Shown here one piece after another: positions 35,320-45,003 of a DNA stretch of 64,000 bases (positions within the stretch are counted from its first letter, which is position 1; each line of letters opens with the position of its first letter). A model generated the notes under the pieces. That model was given only the letters and a program-made list of their open reading frames with translations. It was not told the DNA's origin and searched no databases. Both the position numbers and the translations under genes were made by a program. The DNA is from Moniliella sp. 'wahieum' (lineage: Eukaryota > Basidiomycota > Moniliellomycetes > Moniliellales > Moniliellaceae): assembly GCA_003971905.1 (NCBI GenBank), contig RSEE01000096.1:124001-188000 (forward strand), in the 5' to 3' direction.

Positions 35320-38300
35320 ATGCGAATCATCCGGGCATTATATGACAGTGGGGCATTCCCATCCATTTGGAAAGACAAATCCGTCTTCACATCCATGACC
35401 CCTTGCGACGACGAGATAGAGGTTGCTAACGGGACACATGTAAAGGCGGAAGGACGAGGCACGGCCACAATCCGTATCCGATGCTTAGGAGGACACCAAA
35501 TGGAGATAAAACTCCCCAACAGCCTATACATGCCCCGTTTCAGCCGAAATCTCGTCAGTGTAGCACACCTGTCGAACACCGGAATCGCATCATACTTCGC
35601 CCCACACCAGAAGGGTATCTGGCTTGGTAACCCAGGATCCACCCTACGAAAAGTAACCGGCAGTGACTATCAATTCACGATCTTACACAACCGCGAACGC
35701 CACCCACACCCCGCGGCCATGGCGACCAAAACCGATCAAACCGGCCGACCCCCCTCAACCCCAAACTCCCTCGCAGCATCCCTGGCCCTGGACCACGTCT
35801 CTAAAGCCCACAAACGCTGGAACCACGCAGCCATCGACCTCCTCCCCTGGCTTACACGATCGGAACCGCAGGCCTCCGCGTCACAGCCAAGCATATCTCT
35901 CCTCGGTGTCGTTCAGAGTGGGATTGCCCAACATGCGCGTGGCACTAGCGACAGCATCGCCCATCCGAGCCGGGACCGCCTCCGATCCAAAAGACCTTTC
36001 GAGGTCCTCCACGTCGACGTAGTAGACCTCCCCCGGGTAACCGGCATGGGGCACGGATACGCCCTCGTCGCCGTTGATGACTTCACGCGGTACGTCTTCA
36101 CCACAGCGATCCCGACAAAGGGCGCTGCAACGAAGGAACTGCGGAACCTCATATTGCGGGAGCAACGCTACGGCCCGGACAGACTGCTGCGGACTTTGCG
36201 CACGGACAACGCCCCCGAATTGACAAGCGCACTGCAACCTTTTCTGGACGAGCAAGGCATCACGTCAGAACGGACAATCCCGGGGCAGAGTGCTAGCAAC
36301 GGTGTGGCTGAGCGTGCCATCCGAACCATAACGACTCGTGCAAGGCAGTTGCTCTTGGGTACAGGTCTTCCGACGTCGGACTGGTGGGAACACAGCCTCC
36401 ACGCTGCGTGCTTCACCCAAAACCAAATGCCACTCAAAACATCCGGGGAAGACAACAAATCGCGATTTGAGCGATACAAAGGCCACGCATACTCGTTACC
36501 GATGCAACCCTTTGGCCGCGTTGCATACCTCCATCTGCCCGAGTCACGCCGCGAGCACAAGCTCAGCGCGCGGGCAGAGGAAGGTATGCTGGTAGGATAC
36601 CACCATCAGCGCGGATCAAAGGGATGGCTCTTCGCCACATACCAACCATCCCTGGGTACCTTCACCTACCGCTGGTCGAAACCGTACAAATGGGGCAACG
36701 CCATCTACCCCCATCTCCACCCCGACCACTTCCCACCCGACATCTCCAAATCACCTCAAATTAAAATCGACAGTGAAAAAGACGCTAACCCTACTCCGCC
36801 AGCCGCGGCAGCACCCATGCCCCGAACCGCCGCCACACCCCAGACACCCGCTCCCACCACCACCCCCCCTCCGCGCCGCTACCCCCTCCGCCAGCGCACC
36901 ACCCGCACCTCCCTCGACCTGCACACACTCCCAATCGCTGACGACCCCACCGACACGACCTACCATGCTCGTGCTGCAGCCGCCACGCCCCACTGCGCCG
37001 CACCAGAGATCGGCATCGCCCGCCCCCTACCTGACACATCCGCCCCCCCGTTTGCCGACACAGTTCAACCTCCCGAATACGCCGCCATGACTGCTCTCAG
37101 CGCACCCATCCACCCGGACACGGTTCAGCTCACCAAGGATGGCGTACCCCTCGCTCCCAAGACGCTCAAGGGTCTCGAGACTCACCCCTCCTTTGCCATG
37201 GTCAAGCAGGCTATGGCCGACGAGGTGGCCACACTCGCGCGATACGGCACCTACGAGGCTACGTACCCACCACCGGGTGCACAAATCCTCATAGGACTAT
37301 GGCGCATCACCACAAAGACGGACGCCGAGGGCCGGTTCCTGCGCCACCGCGCGCGCTTTGTCGCGGGCGGACACCAACAATCGGCCGAGACTTGGGGCCA
37401 GACGTTCGCACCATCGGTGCGCACACCTGCCATCCTGACCCTCGTCGTGCTGGCCGAGAAGTATAAGTTTGGCCTCTTCTCGGCGGACGTCAATGCAGCG
37501 TACCTGAACGCCCCCCTCGAAGAAGCAGTCTACATCCGCCCACCCCCCTACTTCCCCGAAGCGGGTGGTCGCGTGTGGCGTCTCAAGAAGAGTCTATACG
37601 GGCTACATCAGAGCGGAGCAAACTGGGCACGATACATCCGGAACCTGCTGCGTGACAAGCTCGGCTTCACGCAAAGCTTGACCGAGCCCTGCTTGTTCGT
37701 GCGCGCTGCACCACCGGGTGAGCAGATCCTCCTGGCGGTCCACACCGACGATCTGCTCCTCGCATGCAAGTCACACCAAAAGTACGAGGAGTTTATGGCC
37801 GAGATAAACACACACATTGATGTTCGTGGTAACGGTCCCCTTCACTACCACCTGGGATGCCAATACGATCGGATCGGTGGGGAGCTGTACCTGAGCCAAC
37901 CAAAGTTCATCGAGGAAGTGGTGGCAAAGCACCACATCAAAGCCCCGTGGATCCGGACTCTCCCACATCCCGTACGGATGATACCGCCCCGTGCCGACCC
38001 TGAACCCCCATCCCTCCCAGCCTTGCGCAAGGCATATCAGGGGAAGATCGGATCGGGACTGTGGGCTGCACGAATGGGCCGGCCTGACTCCCTCTTCGCT
38101 ATCACGGCCCTCAGCAGAGCCGCTGCCGACCCATCGCAGCAGCATCATCAAGCAGTCGATGACTTCCTTCGCTACCTGTACCATACTCGAGGAAAGGGCC
38201 TGAGGTTGACCCCAACATCAGATGCACCGGCCATTGCGCTGTATACAGATTCCGACTTGGCGGGAGATCCCATCCAGGCACGCTCCACATCTGGATGCCT

Positions 38301-38745
38301 ACTGATGGTGTACGGTGTGCCGGTGTCGTGGCGATCCATTCTTCAGCCGAAGAGCGTTACCAGTACCGCCGCCGCCGAATATACGGCAGGATATGATGGA
38401 CTGGTTGACGCCAACTATGTCAAGAACATCATGATCGAGCTTGGGGCCATCGGCGAGGGTACACCCATTCATTGGTATTGCGACAATAAGTCTGTCGTCG
38501 ATCTCGCCCACAAATTTGGCAGCACCGGCAAGCTCCGAGAGCTGAAGATCCGGTACCACAATGTACGGCAACACGTGGACTCGGGCGAGGCCATACTTGT
38601 ACACATCCCCGGCGAAAGGAACCCAGCGGACGTCCTCACCAAGCCTCTCGGCCGTCCCGCCCTGACAAGCCATCTTGCTCAACTCCGCGTCGAGGAGATG
38701 GATCCAGTCCACATGACTGGGCCCTCCGGTCAGCGGGGGTGTTGA
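35320..38745 (+). CDS. Copia pol polyprotein (protease, integrase, RT, RNase H)
   Basis: One 1141-codon frame. Domains in order: aspartic protease with ALYDSGA near residue 7; pre-integrase segment with SKAHKRWNHAAI; integrase core with HVDVVDL, LRTDNAPEL and NGVAERAIR giving the D-D-E triad; a Pro-rich linker; reverse transcriptase of the RVT_2 type with LFSADVNAAYLNAPL and the VHTDDLLLAC active-site box; RNase H with LYTDSDLAGDP, YCDNKSVVDLA and GERNPADVLTKPL. The stop falls within the first bases of the 3' LTR. Whether gag and pol are joined by read-through or frameshift, as many Copia elements do, is not decided here. Confidence 0.93.
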   Translation: MRIIRALYDSGAFPSIWKDKSVFTSMTPCDDEIEVANGTHVKAEGRGTATIRIRCLGGHQMEIKLPNSLYMPRFSRNLVSVAHLSNTGIASYFAPHQKGIWLGNPGSTLRKVTGSDYQFTILHNRERHPHPAAMATKTDQTGRPPSTPNSLAASLALDHVSKAHKRWNHAAIDLLPWLTRSEPQASASQPSISLLGVVQSGIAQHARGTSDSIAHPSRDRLRSKRPFEVLHVDVVDLPRVTGMGHGYALVAVDDFTRYVFTTAIPTKGAATKELRNLILREQRYGPDRLLRTLRTDNAPELTSALQPFLDEQGITSERTIPGQSASNGVAERAIRTITTRARQLLLGTGLPTSDWWEHSLHAACFTQNQMPLKTSGEDNKSRFERYKGHAYSLPMQPFGRVAYLHLPESRREHKLSARAEEGMLVGYHHQRGSKGWLFATYQPSLGTFTYRWSKPYKWGNAIYPHLHPDHFPPDISKSPQIKIDSEKDANPTPPAAAAPMPRTAATPQTPAPTTTPPPRRYPLRQRTTRTSLDLHTLPIADDPTDTTYHARAAAATPHCAAPEIGIARPLPDTSAPPFADTVQPPEYAAMTALSAPIHPDTVQLTKDGVPLAPKTLKGLETHPSFAMVKQAMADEVATLARYGTYEATYPPPGAQILIGLWRITTKTDAEGRFLRHRARFVAGGHQQSAETWGQTFAPSVRTPAILTLVVLAEKYKFGLFSADVNAAYLNAPLEEAVYIRPPPYFPEAGGRVWRLKKSLYGLHQSGANWARYIRNLLRDKLGFTQSLTEPCLFVRAAPPGEQILLAVHTDDLLLACKSHQKYEEFMAEINTHIDVRGNGPLHYHLGCQYDRIGGELYLSQPKFIEEVVAKHHIKAPWIRTLPHPVRMIPPRADPEPPSLPALRKAYQGKIGSGLWAARMGRPDSLFAITALSRAAADPSQQHHQAVDDFLRYLYHTRGKGLRLTPTSDAPAIALYTDSDLAGDPIQARSTSGCLLMVYGVPVSWRSILQPKSVTSTAAAEYTAGYDGLVDANYVKNIMIELGAIGEGTPIHWYCDNKSVVDLAHKFGSTGKLRELKIRYHNVRQHVDSGEAILVHIPGERNPADVLTKPLGRPALTSHLAQLRVEEMDPVHMTGPSGQRGC

Positions 38746-38899
38746 CATCCGTCCTAGGACCGCGCGGACCCTGAGTCACGTGAGTCAGCTTTCATTCCTT
38801 CCGAGCTCGCACCAGTCTTCTGGACGAGTCAGTCGCAGAAGCTTCTTAGTCCAATACGACGTTCAGTGCTCACATTCTGTGGTAGTAGCGAGGCCGACA
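38740..38899 (+). repeat. 3' LTR of the Copia element
   Basis: 160 bp, matches the 5' LTR with a single difference by eye, and is followed by the target duplicate CATTG at 38900-38904. Confidence 0.95.
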
Positions 38900-38904
38900 C
38901 ATTG

Positions 38905-40894
38905 GTACTAAAAGTCTCTCCGCTGACCCAGCTAATCTCCGTGAGGACTGCGTCTACGGCACAGGTGGACAGAGCCAGGTGGAAGTGGCAACAGGTGGCA
39001 ACTTGACATGTACCCTGCAACCGTTCTGTACTCTACAGCTTGGGGAGGTGGGACGGCGCTGGCGGCCCAGCGCGGTGTGGAGGGAAATATGCAACCAGTT
39101 CGTGTCGAGTGAGCGAAGTACTGAGAGAGGTCGGGTGGGTGTGGTGTGCGACGGCAGGACGGGTGGCTCGTGCGCTTGGATTTGGCCACCGGACGTGGGT
39201 TGGGAGTGTGGTTGTGGGTCCAGATGCGAGCGAGGGGAGCGCAAGATGGGGCGAGTCGAGTGGAGAGTCTAGTCTAGTCAAGGGCCGAGGGAAGAGGGAG
39301 GGGTGAGACAGGCGAGGCCGATGGCCGCCGATGCTCTTTTTTCGATGGGCGATGTGTGCCGCAGAGGGTAAGTGTGGGCCAGGGGTTATGCCCTGTCCTC
39401 TTGTGCTTGTACATACCGCCTCACGCGCTTCAACCCGCGGCGCGGGGCCAGTGCGCCGGCGCCTGCTCGGGCCCAGTCCCCGTCCCCGGCACCGCAGCCC
39501 GCACGAGACTGCACCCTCGACGACGCCGGCAGCGGCCCACCCATCACACACGCCCGATCTGCCAGATCGCAGGTGGCGGTCCCCGCACCAGCGCAGCCAC
39601 CCGCCCACACTGCCCCGGCACCGGCACTTGCCTGGAGCGCAGCCGGCCAGTGGCCTCTCCCTGGGCGGGGGGGAAGGGTCCCCGGCGCTGGCGCCATGCC
39701 ACCGTCCGCCAAATGCGACGCGCTGCTGCGACCAGGTGACACATGTGAACCAGGTGACATGGCACGCGTGACGCATGATGGCGCAGATGCCTGGATGCCG
39801 CACCGGCAAGTGCCCCCGCACACTGCTGCTGCGCGACCCGGCGAGCAGCTGCGATGGCCGCATGGGGGCAGTGCCAGGGCCGCAGTGCTCAGCTCAAGCG
39901 CTTGGTTTCCGCTTTGGGGCAGGCGTGACGCGTGACGCGTGAGCTCTGAGATCGGACAGGGAAAGGCGACAGTGAGTAGTGGTAGTGGGTAGGGTAGTGT
40001 AGTGACTAGTGATAGTGACTAGTGACTAGTGAGAATGCGCAGCGACCGGTGACCGGCGAGGCTCACGCCGCGTGCTTGCTTGCGTTGACGCCACCGCCTT
40101 CGTCGGCCGCCACACCTCCCCACCCGTGCCTTGGTTGCTGTCTGCGCCGCCTGCCTCTGCCGCGCCGCCACCTCCGCCCCGTCCCGCCCTCCTCTGTGGG
40201 CCCCTGGCTGCGTCCCTGCGCACCCACTCCTCCCCTCCCCGCGCGTGACCAGGGAACGTGCTGAACGTTGAACTGGTGCCTCGCGACTAGTCACTACACC
40301 GCCCGCCCCGCGCGCCCCCCGCCACCGCCGCGTCGCCCTTCCGCCGCCGCTGTGCCACCGCGTCCGTCAGCTCTTCCTGACATCTAAGGGGATTCCCTCC
40401 CCCCTTCTCCTCCGTCTCCTCTGCCTCTGCCTCTGCCTCTTCCGTTCCCCCCTCCACCTCCCCCGCCGTCCGATTCGCGTTCTCCGACCCGCCGTCTCGA
40501 ACGCCCGCCCATACTCCCATAGGGCTCTCTTTGTGCCATCCGTACATGGCTCTCTGATCGTCCGCATCCTACACCTTTGTTGACCTTCCGTATGTACTTC
40601 ATTCCCTCCCCCTGCTAGCAGTGGACTGACCGTCGTACTCTTGCGTGCCGCTCTCAACAGGATACGTCAAGGTCTTTCTTTCTGGTGACCACTGCGTTTC
40701 GCCCCCGTCCTCTCCTCAGCGTCTGTATTCTGCTCGCTCATATTGCTCAGAGCCAGCATCTCTTGTTACGCTGCTTGCTACCGACTGATCTTGCGACTTG
40801 GTTTTTCATTGGCGTCTGATACCGCTCCGTCTCGATGTTTGTACCATTTCAACCGTCCCCGCTCCCCCCACTCCCCCTTTTCTGTCTCCTCACC
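38905..40894. other. Intergenic region upstream of WC-1
   Basis: Two kb without a supportable gene. 39962-40031 is a dense array of GTGACTAGTGA-type words; CGACCGGTGACCGG occurs at 40042; GCGACTAGTCACTAC lies at about 40284. Pyrimidine-rich sequence leads into the WC-1 start. Since the next gene is a predicted photoreceptor regulator, this is its likely promoter. Confidence 0.5.
39962..40031. repeat. GTGACTAGTGA array
   Basis: At least four copies of AGTGACTAGTGA/GTAGTGGTAGTG-type words in about 70 bases. ACTAGT is itself palindromic. Confidence 0.7.
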
Positions 40895-43733
40895 ATGACC
40901 GATCACCAGCACACCGAACTGTCACCTTTTTGAACATGAATCCAGGCTCTGCCTCCTTTCGGTCACCCCCACTGGTTTGACCCATCAATGATGCCCTCCC
41001 TCAGTGGCTCAGATCTTGGCTCGACAATGTTCGTGCTCTGTTTGATGTCAACATGCTCAGTTTGATCCCGAACACATTCCTACGGGCACCACGCCCCTCT
41101 TTGGCCTGCCTCCTTCCTCATGGCGACTCTGGCTTTGTCGTTGGCCTGGCACCGACTTTACTGGCTCCATGGCCCCGACCGACCGTATGGGACATATGAC
41201 CCTCGGCCTTCGGCTCCCATGGTTGTGACCGTCCCTCGGCACCTGCCTCTCAACAGGGCCAGCCGTTGGATCTCGCACGCACTGGTCAAGGCACCGTGCC
41301 CATCTCACCCAACACCTTTGCGTCTGCCCCGCCACTGGACCAAGCGATGATGGAACACGCGATGCCCATGTCAATCGACTCGGGCTACCATCAGCGTATC
41401 CTCCAATACCATCGCAGCCTGGCCCACAACCGTCTTGGCTCACAATCGCTTCCCGCGCGCCAATCCCTGGCAAAGGTACCCCTACCAATATGACCGGGGG
41501 GCAACCGCAGCTATCGCTGCAAGAGCGTCGCCGCCAGAAGCGGCTTGAGCAACAAGCCGAGGGGAGCAACAGTGTCCCATCCCGTCTCTTCTCAACAGAA
41601 GCACCCGCGTCCTCCACTGGCTTTACTCCTGATTTCCAACCCCCCGCCTCAGAGCCGCGCGAGGACGATGGACGTGACGCCTACCTTGCCACTGCAGCCG
41701 TCCTTACTCTTCATATTGACACCACTAACCCTCGCCACAGGAGGGCGGGCACCCATCCCCGCCAATTCCGTTCATGCAGGGCATTGCTGACGGTCCCGAT
41801 ACGGAGGCCAAGCAGCCGAGTGACATGTCGCCCCAGTTGCCTCAGCATCCTTACTCTGCGTCTGGGTTCGACATTCTCAAAGCGCTTATCAAGGTTGCCT
41901 CGCGGCCCAACCCGATCGTCAGCATTGGCCGGTGGATCCGTCCTGCTCCTTACCATTGTGGATGTAGAGAGACCGGACACCCGATTGTTATTGCTCGGAC
42001 ACGTTCCTCCGTCTTACGGGCTACCAGAACACGAGGGTCCTTGGACGCAATGCCGTTTCCTCCAAGCCCTGGTGGGCTGTGCAAAAAGGCTCTGCGCGGT
42101 CTTCGACGGATCACCAAGCCGTTGAACACCTGGCCAAGTTTTTGGCTCAGAACAAAGAGTGCCAAGCCAGCTTGATCAACTACCGCAAGGACGGTCAGCC
42201 GTTTATCAACCTTGTCACCATCGTGCCCATCACATGGGACGATCCGGGGCGGACCAAATACATGGTTGGTTTCCAGATTGACTGGTCGAGCAGCCCGGAT
42301 CGATTGTGGAGAAGATGCCCGACGGATCGTACTTTGTCAATTACTCGGCCGTCACACGCAGCACCTGGTGTCGGGGCCCTCACGACTGATTCTCGCACTC
42401 TTTCCCCGCGTGGATCGTGGGCACTGCGATGGTCAACCTCACTCGGAAACGTTGGCGTTGAGCGCAAACTTGACAATGCCGAGAAGGTGACCAAGGCTGT
42501 CAAGGGTAAATTGGAGGAGCCCGCTGGGCCAATTTGGTTCTCGAGAATGCCCACGACCTTACCTTGTCTATATCCTTGAAAGGGACGATGTTTTATGTGT
42601 CTCTTCCGTCGAACACATCTCGGCTTCACACCTTCCGACTGATTGGCTGCTCGATTGCCGACTTTACCATCCGTCGATGTGGTGCCCGTGTTCCGTGAGC
42701 TGAAGGACTCGACTTCAAATGCGTCTATTGCCGCCTCGGTCCGTGCGGCTCCTCACCGTCGTGGGCGGGGAACCAGCGCGACGCGGCATACAGTCAATCT
42801 TCTGTTCCGTATGCGGTGCAAAAACAACTCGTACCGTTGGATCGAGTCATTGGGCAAACTGCACCTCGAGCAAGGCAAGGGCCGGAAGGTGGTCGTGTCT
42901 ACCGGACGCCCGCGCCCTGTTTATCATCTCAATGAGAGCGTAATGACCCGCATGGCTTCGACCCAGCTTGGCTTTTGGGCTCGTGTGTCAACAGATGGAT
43001 TGTTCCTCAATGTACTGTCGCCGGTGGCCAATGTGCTGCGTGTGCCACCCCACGCATTGATGGGCAAGAAGTTTAAGGAGGTGTGCGAGGCCGATGCAGC
43101 TTTGGCGCTGCAGCAAGCTGTCCGCACTGCCCATCCCACATCTGTCTTGCATATCTTGCGCGCGGGCGAAGGACAGAAAATGTGGATTGTGTCCAGCCTG
43201 TATCCCAGTCCGCTGGTGGAACACGAGACGATCCATGCTTCGCCGCACGTGAGCGTTTGGATGCACATGGCCCGTGCAACAACTCAACAGATTGACGAGC
43301 TTCCGCCCAACACCTCCTTTTACCCGACAAGGCCGACATCACCAGTGAAGACGCGGGCCAGACCAACGTGTTCTCCGAGATGGCGCCCCTACGTGGATCG
43401 AGCTGGTACTACGAACTGCACCTGCTCAAGAACATCAACCGTCGACGAAAGAAGATCTTCGTACGGCTCATAAGAACCGTCTTGTTTCTCGTCCGAATTA
43501 TCCTTCGTTGCTCGACCCTTTCCTGCCCGCAGGCAGACGCGGACGCCGCTCTCCCAAAAACGCACCGTTGAGCGATACGCTTATCCGGGAGATGCTGTAT
43601 CATGCTCTGCAGCCGCAACCGGGCGAGCGCGGACCGTTCGCCCCGCTCCAAGGCGCCCCGCTTGTACCCGTTCATCCTCAGGCGATGGTAGTGCCGACAG
43701 TCGCTCTTCCGACTCGGCTTCCCTGTCCAACCT

Positions 43734-43766
<33 letters not shown>

Positions 43767-44061
43767 CTTTGGATCTGGCACTCGCTCTGGCACTCGATCC
43801 ACCCTGTCTTCTGATATGCTCGGACCGCGTGAAAGTACCGAGTTTACCAGTGCCACGTCGTTCCTTGCGCCGGAAGAGAGCGAGAAGGAAGTCAAGTCCG
43901 ACACACACATTCTCTTTTGGCGACACCTTTCGTGCGTACGATATGACATCGGGACAGACCGAGTCGAACAAATCTTCTTCCCTTCTTAGTACGGAGTACC
44001 TTTCGTCTCTCAACCCTTCCTCCGCTTCCACCCTCTCCCGCGACCTGTCCAGCACACTTGC

Positions 44062-44093
<32 letters not shown>

Positions 44094-44124
44094 CTCCGGC
44101 TCTGGATCGGGCAGTGCACTATAA
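40895..44124 (+). CDS. WC-1: White Collar-1 type blue-light photoreceptor (LOV-PAS-PAS)
   Basis: Flavin-binding light sensor and transcription regulator, normally partnered with WC-2 in the nucleus. ATG at 40895 (MTDHQHTELSPF) is my best start, not certain. Gln/Pro-rich N-terminus with MTGGQPQLSLQERRRQKRL (about 41490). LOV domain 41855-42300: GFDILKALIKVASRPNPIV, LTIVDVERPD, CSDTFLRLTGYQN and the photoadduct motif GRNCRFLQ at 42043-42066 (Cys 42051-42053), then INYRKDGQPFINLVTIVPI and KYMVGFQIDL. PAS-B: LENAHDLTLSISLKGTMFYV and FRMRCKNNSYRWIESLGKLH then EQGKGRK. PAS-C: LGFWARVSTDGLFLNVLSPV. Then a coiled segment WYYELHLLKNINRR and two Gly-Ser repeats (43735-43800, 44065-44118); stop TAA 44122-44124. 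No GATA zinc finger is readable, as in basidiomycete WC-1. About eight one-base steps are needed. Confidence 0.92.
43735..44118 (+). repeat. Two GGTTCT/GGCTCT (Gly-Ser) coding arrays
   Basis: Arrays at 43735-43800 and 44065-44118 of GGTTCT-type hexamers encode Gly-Ser repeats at the C-terminus of the WC-1 protein. The last array reaches the stop codon. Confidence 0.8.
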
Positions 44125-45003
44125 CCATGCATCATGGATCACTACATGCATCACTCACATGGATCACTAGGCACCTACCCGACCGAGCAACGGTACAGCC
44201 CACCCTATTCTTCTTCTCTCCTATCTCTCCTATCCCCCCCATCCCCCCCATCCGCCCACCGGTGCGCGCCCTTAATTGGCGCCCTGAGTCCGGACCGACT
44301 ACGGTCCTCTTATCCCTGCTCGCATCTTGCCCTTGCCCTTGCCCTTACCAACCGTCTTCTTGCCCTGCTCTTGCTCCTGCTCTGTGCACGTGTGCTATCT
44401 GGATTGTGCTATCGGATTGTATCCACGATCCACCGTTCCCTGGACGACGGCTGTTGAAACATGCTCTTTGCCTTTCGTCGCTGCCACTCGTACTCTTTAT
44501 CGTTACTCTACAGGTGCATGTCGTATGTGTAGTGTGTAATGTAGTGTGCCGAAGTAGTATATGCCCGCAATCCACAGTCTGGACCAAACCTCTACTAAAC
44601 TACCTACTAGTCGTAGGGCCGTGCCAACACTCCCAGCATCCACCGCGCAACAGACTGTAGTCCAGGCCCTCCCCTCCATTTATCGGGTGTCCTCTCATAA
44701 TCGTGATCGGGTCAACGTACTACTACCCGTGCGCCCTTCTGCATAGTACAACTGGCCCGAATCCCTAACTTTAACCGGATCGGTTTCCCATGCAACAGAC
44801 GGACATAGAAACGGCATGCATAGTACCATGTGCATGCCACACGTAACATGTACTAACCATGCCAGTACCATGTACCATGTAACACCATACAGAATTATTG
44901 ACACAGAGTGCGAACAAACAACCGGACGCTTGGTTGGCGGGCGATGACTCGGACGGAGCGCGGGGTCCGATACGAGGGGAGAAAGAAACTAAGTGTGCTC
45001 GAA
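44125..45003. other. Convergent intergenic region
   Basis: Lies between the 3' ends of WC-1 and the Ser-rich membrane protein. Tandem CCCCCCATC words at 44232-44252. At 44805-44890 there are repeated GCATG/CCATGTA/ACATGTA words. No gene seen. Confidence 0.5.

Larger units (their letters stand above)
33848..38899 (+). mobile_element. Ty1/Copia LTR retrotransposon, young
   Basis: A 5.05-kb element with 160-bp LTRs (TG...CA) that differ at one position by my reading, flanked by a perfect 5-bp duplication CATTG (33843-33847 and 38900-38904). Internal order is gag-like region, protease, integrase, reverse transcriptase, RNase H, the Copia order. LTR similarity points to a recent insertion. It looks nearly whole: the pol part is one long open frame, and the gag-like part appears to have about one break. 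A short G-run just before the 3' LTR could be the polypurine tract. It sits between the chitin synthase and WC-1 genes, sense to both, and disrupts neither. Confidence 0.95.

Noticed and set aside
38905-40560. Ala/Pro-rich frames on both strands
   Set aside because: Composition is what GC-rich DNA gives; no domain, and motif arrays interrupt them.
43581-44128. Minus-strand frames opposite the WC-1 Gly-Ser arrays
   Set aside because: Their Pro-Glu and Gln-Asn repeats are reverse readings of the Gly-Ser hexamers.
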